From positions 1-15,994 of the forward strand of contig DATAXI010000263.1 in the NCBI GenBank assembly GCA_036266845.1: a stretch of DNA of 15,994 bases. The letters are read 5' to 3'. Made by a program: the position numbers and the translations under genes. This DNA comes from DATAXI01 sp036266845 (GTDB lineage Bacteria; Verrucomicrobiota; Verrucomicrobiia; Chthoniobacterales; Chthoniobacteraceae). Numbering within the stretch: position 1 is the stretch's first letter; each line of letters begins with the position of its first letter. Under the pieces are notes generated by a model, which saw only the letters and a list, made by a program, of their open reading frames with translations, was not told where the DNA came from and did not search any database. Positions 14,771 to 15,994 of the stretch are shown here, in pieces.

Positions 14771-15994
14771 ATGGTTGATCTCCGCGCCAATCCCCTGCGA
14801 TCCCTCGTCTTCGCCTGCCTCGCTCTCTTCACCGCCGCTCCATGCCCGCTCACGCACGCCTCGCAGTATGAGCAGCGCATGGGCCTTTCCCACGCCTGGA
14901 CGGATTACCCGAACTGGGAGAACGCCTTCCTCTCCGGCAATGGCAGAATGGGCATCATGGTCTTCGGGAATCCGCTTGAGGAAACCGTCATATTCAATGA
15001 TCGGGGTTTCAATCTCTCCAACGGCTCGACCCGGAGCTTCGCCACGGTGAGCGGCGCCGATCTCCGGACCATCCGGGATGAGTGCGCCTCGGGCGATTTC
15101 GCCGATGCCGACAATCTCGCGGCCACGGCGCCGCAATATCGCGGCGGGGGCGATGGCTCGCGGCATCCGGGGTTCGGAATGTTTATCTCCATCCCGCCGT
15201 CCGGCGAGGTTCGCGATTATTCCCGCACCTGCGATTTCCGGACCGGTGAAATCACCGTGCAATGGGGCGATACGCGGGGCGACTGGAGCCGCAAGGCGTT
15301 CGTTTCCAGGGCGGATGACGTTGCGGTGCAGCTATTGACCGCGCCAACGTCCGGCGCCCTCTCGTGCGCGGTGCGCCTGGGCGTGAGCGATCCGATGGGC
15401 CTGCCGAAGTCGATGGTGATCAAAACCTCCGCCGCGCCGGCCCAGCTTGCCATCCTTGCAAGGTACAATCCCCGCCTCGATGCGGGCTACGAAGGGACCA
15501 CCCGCGTCATCGTCACCGGCGGCACATGCACCGTCACAAACGATGTATTGCACGTGGATGGCGCGCGCGCGCTGCTGCTCCTGACGCGCACGGCAAAGTA
15601 CCGGGACCATTGCGAGGCGCAGTGGGGCCGCATGGGCCCGGCGCTCGATGCGCTGCCGGCTGATTACACGGCGCTGCTGCGGCGCCACCTGGCGATCCAC
15701 CAGTCCATTTACGACCGGGTGCGGCTCGATCTGGGGGCGACGGCGCAGGAGCGGGCGAAGACCAATGAGGAACTGCTGAGCGAGCAAATGGCCTCGCCAA
15801 ATCCCGTGCCGGCGCTCTGGGAGCGAATCTTCGATGCCGGCCGGTACTATTTTCTCTCCGCCAGCGGGACGGCGACTCCGCCGGATTTGCTCGGCATCTG
15901 GACTGCCGATTGCCGGGCCGGCTGGGGTGGTTATTACCACCTCGACGCGAATCTGAATCTCCAGATCGGCGGCGGCAACATCGGCGATATGCCC
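14771..15994 (+). CDS. Secreted glycoside hydrolase family 95-like protein (3' end cut by the window)
   Basis: The frame is open from the ATG at 14771 to the right edge (408 codons), about half the usual GH95 length. A signal peptide covers roughly residues 1-30 (LVFACLALFTAAP, then LTHA). The N-terminal beta-sandwich shows SGNGRMGIMVFG (55-66) and IFNDRGFNLSNGS (74-86), as in GH95. The barrel begins with FDAGRYYFLSASG (354-366) and PDLLGIWTADC (371-381). DANLNLQIGGG (392-402) keeps the N-x-N pair (Asn394, Asn396) used by GH95 to activate water, but the usual QMNYW that follows is altered. The catalytic acid lies beyond the window. GH95 members are inverting alpha-L-fucosidases or alpha-L-galactosidases, so a fucose- or galactose-bearing substrate is likely but not shown. 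It is divergent from the PEP-CTERM gene. No Shine-Dalgarno sequence is visible. Confidence 0.85.
   Translation, partial: MVDLRANPLRSLVFACLALFTAAPCPLTHASQYEQRMGLSHAWTDYPNWENAFLSGNGRMGIMVFGNPLEETVIFNDRGFNLSNGSTRSFATVSGADLRTIRDECASGDFADADNLAATAPQYRGGGDGSRHPGFGMFISIPPSGEVRDYSRTCDFRTGEITVQWGDTRGDWSRKAFVSRADDVAVQLLTAPTSGALSCAVRLGVSDPMGLPKSMVIKTSAAPAQLAILARYNPRLDAGYEGTTRVIVTGGTCTVTNDVLHVDGARALLLLTRTAKYRDHCEAQWGRMGPALDALPADYTALLRRHLAIHQSIYDRVRLDLGATAQERAKTNEELLSEQMASPNPVPALWERIFDAGRYYFLSASGTATPPDLLGIWTADCRAGWGGYYHLDANLNLQIGGGNIGDMP

Overview
The window looks like a carbohydrate-degradation locus from a GC-rich Gram-negative bacterium, most likely a member of the Verrucomicrobiota. This is inferred from a combination: many secreted, multi-domain glycoside hydrolases beside a LacI-type regulator, a very large autotransporter-associated beta-strand repeat protein with a PEP-CTERM sorting signal, near-absence of Shine-Dalgarno sequences, and no SusC/SusD pair. 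No rRNA, tRNA, transposase, phage gene or CRISPR array is visible.

Layout from left to right. 1-635 (-): 5' part of a secreted GH2 glycosidase of the exo-glucosaminidase/mannosidase-like type, cut by the window edge. 746-1768 (-): LacI-family repressor. 1895-5476 (+): very large secreted GH2 enzyme with an N-terminal jelly-roll-like module and a C-terminal amidotransferase-like module. 5574-7697 (-): secreted GH71/GH99-like glycosidase with a PA14 domain. 7839-9929 (+): secreted protein with a CBM6-like domain, a second beta-sandwich and a GH43/GH32-like propeller. 9930-10283: non-coding gap with short hairpins. 10284-14483 (-): 1399-residue PEP-CTERM beta-strand repeat surface protein. 14771-15994 (+): N-terminal half of a secreted GH95-like glycosidase, cut by the right edge.

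The six genes from lacI rightwards form three successive head-to-head pairs (lacI/GH2, GH99-like/CBM6-propeller, PEP-CTERM/GH95). Each gene is probably its own transcription unit, so co-regulation would need shared operators. An ACCA-N4-TGGT inverted repeat recurs in the promoter gaps (perfect at 1877-1888, one mismatch at 7730-7741 and 14562-14573, degenerate at 674-685). A second, LacI-like motif (AARCGYTT) occurs in the lacI/GH2 gap and directly upstream of the GH95 gene.

Working model (inference): the LacI protein, and possibly a second regulator, controls export of enzymes that attack a complex, probably fucose- or galactose-containing glycan outside the cytoplasm. The repeat protein may hold the cell or its matrix to the substrate. 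No transporter or sugar-catabolic enzyme is in the window, so the substrate cannot be fixed from it.
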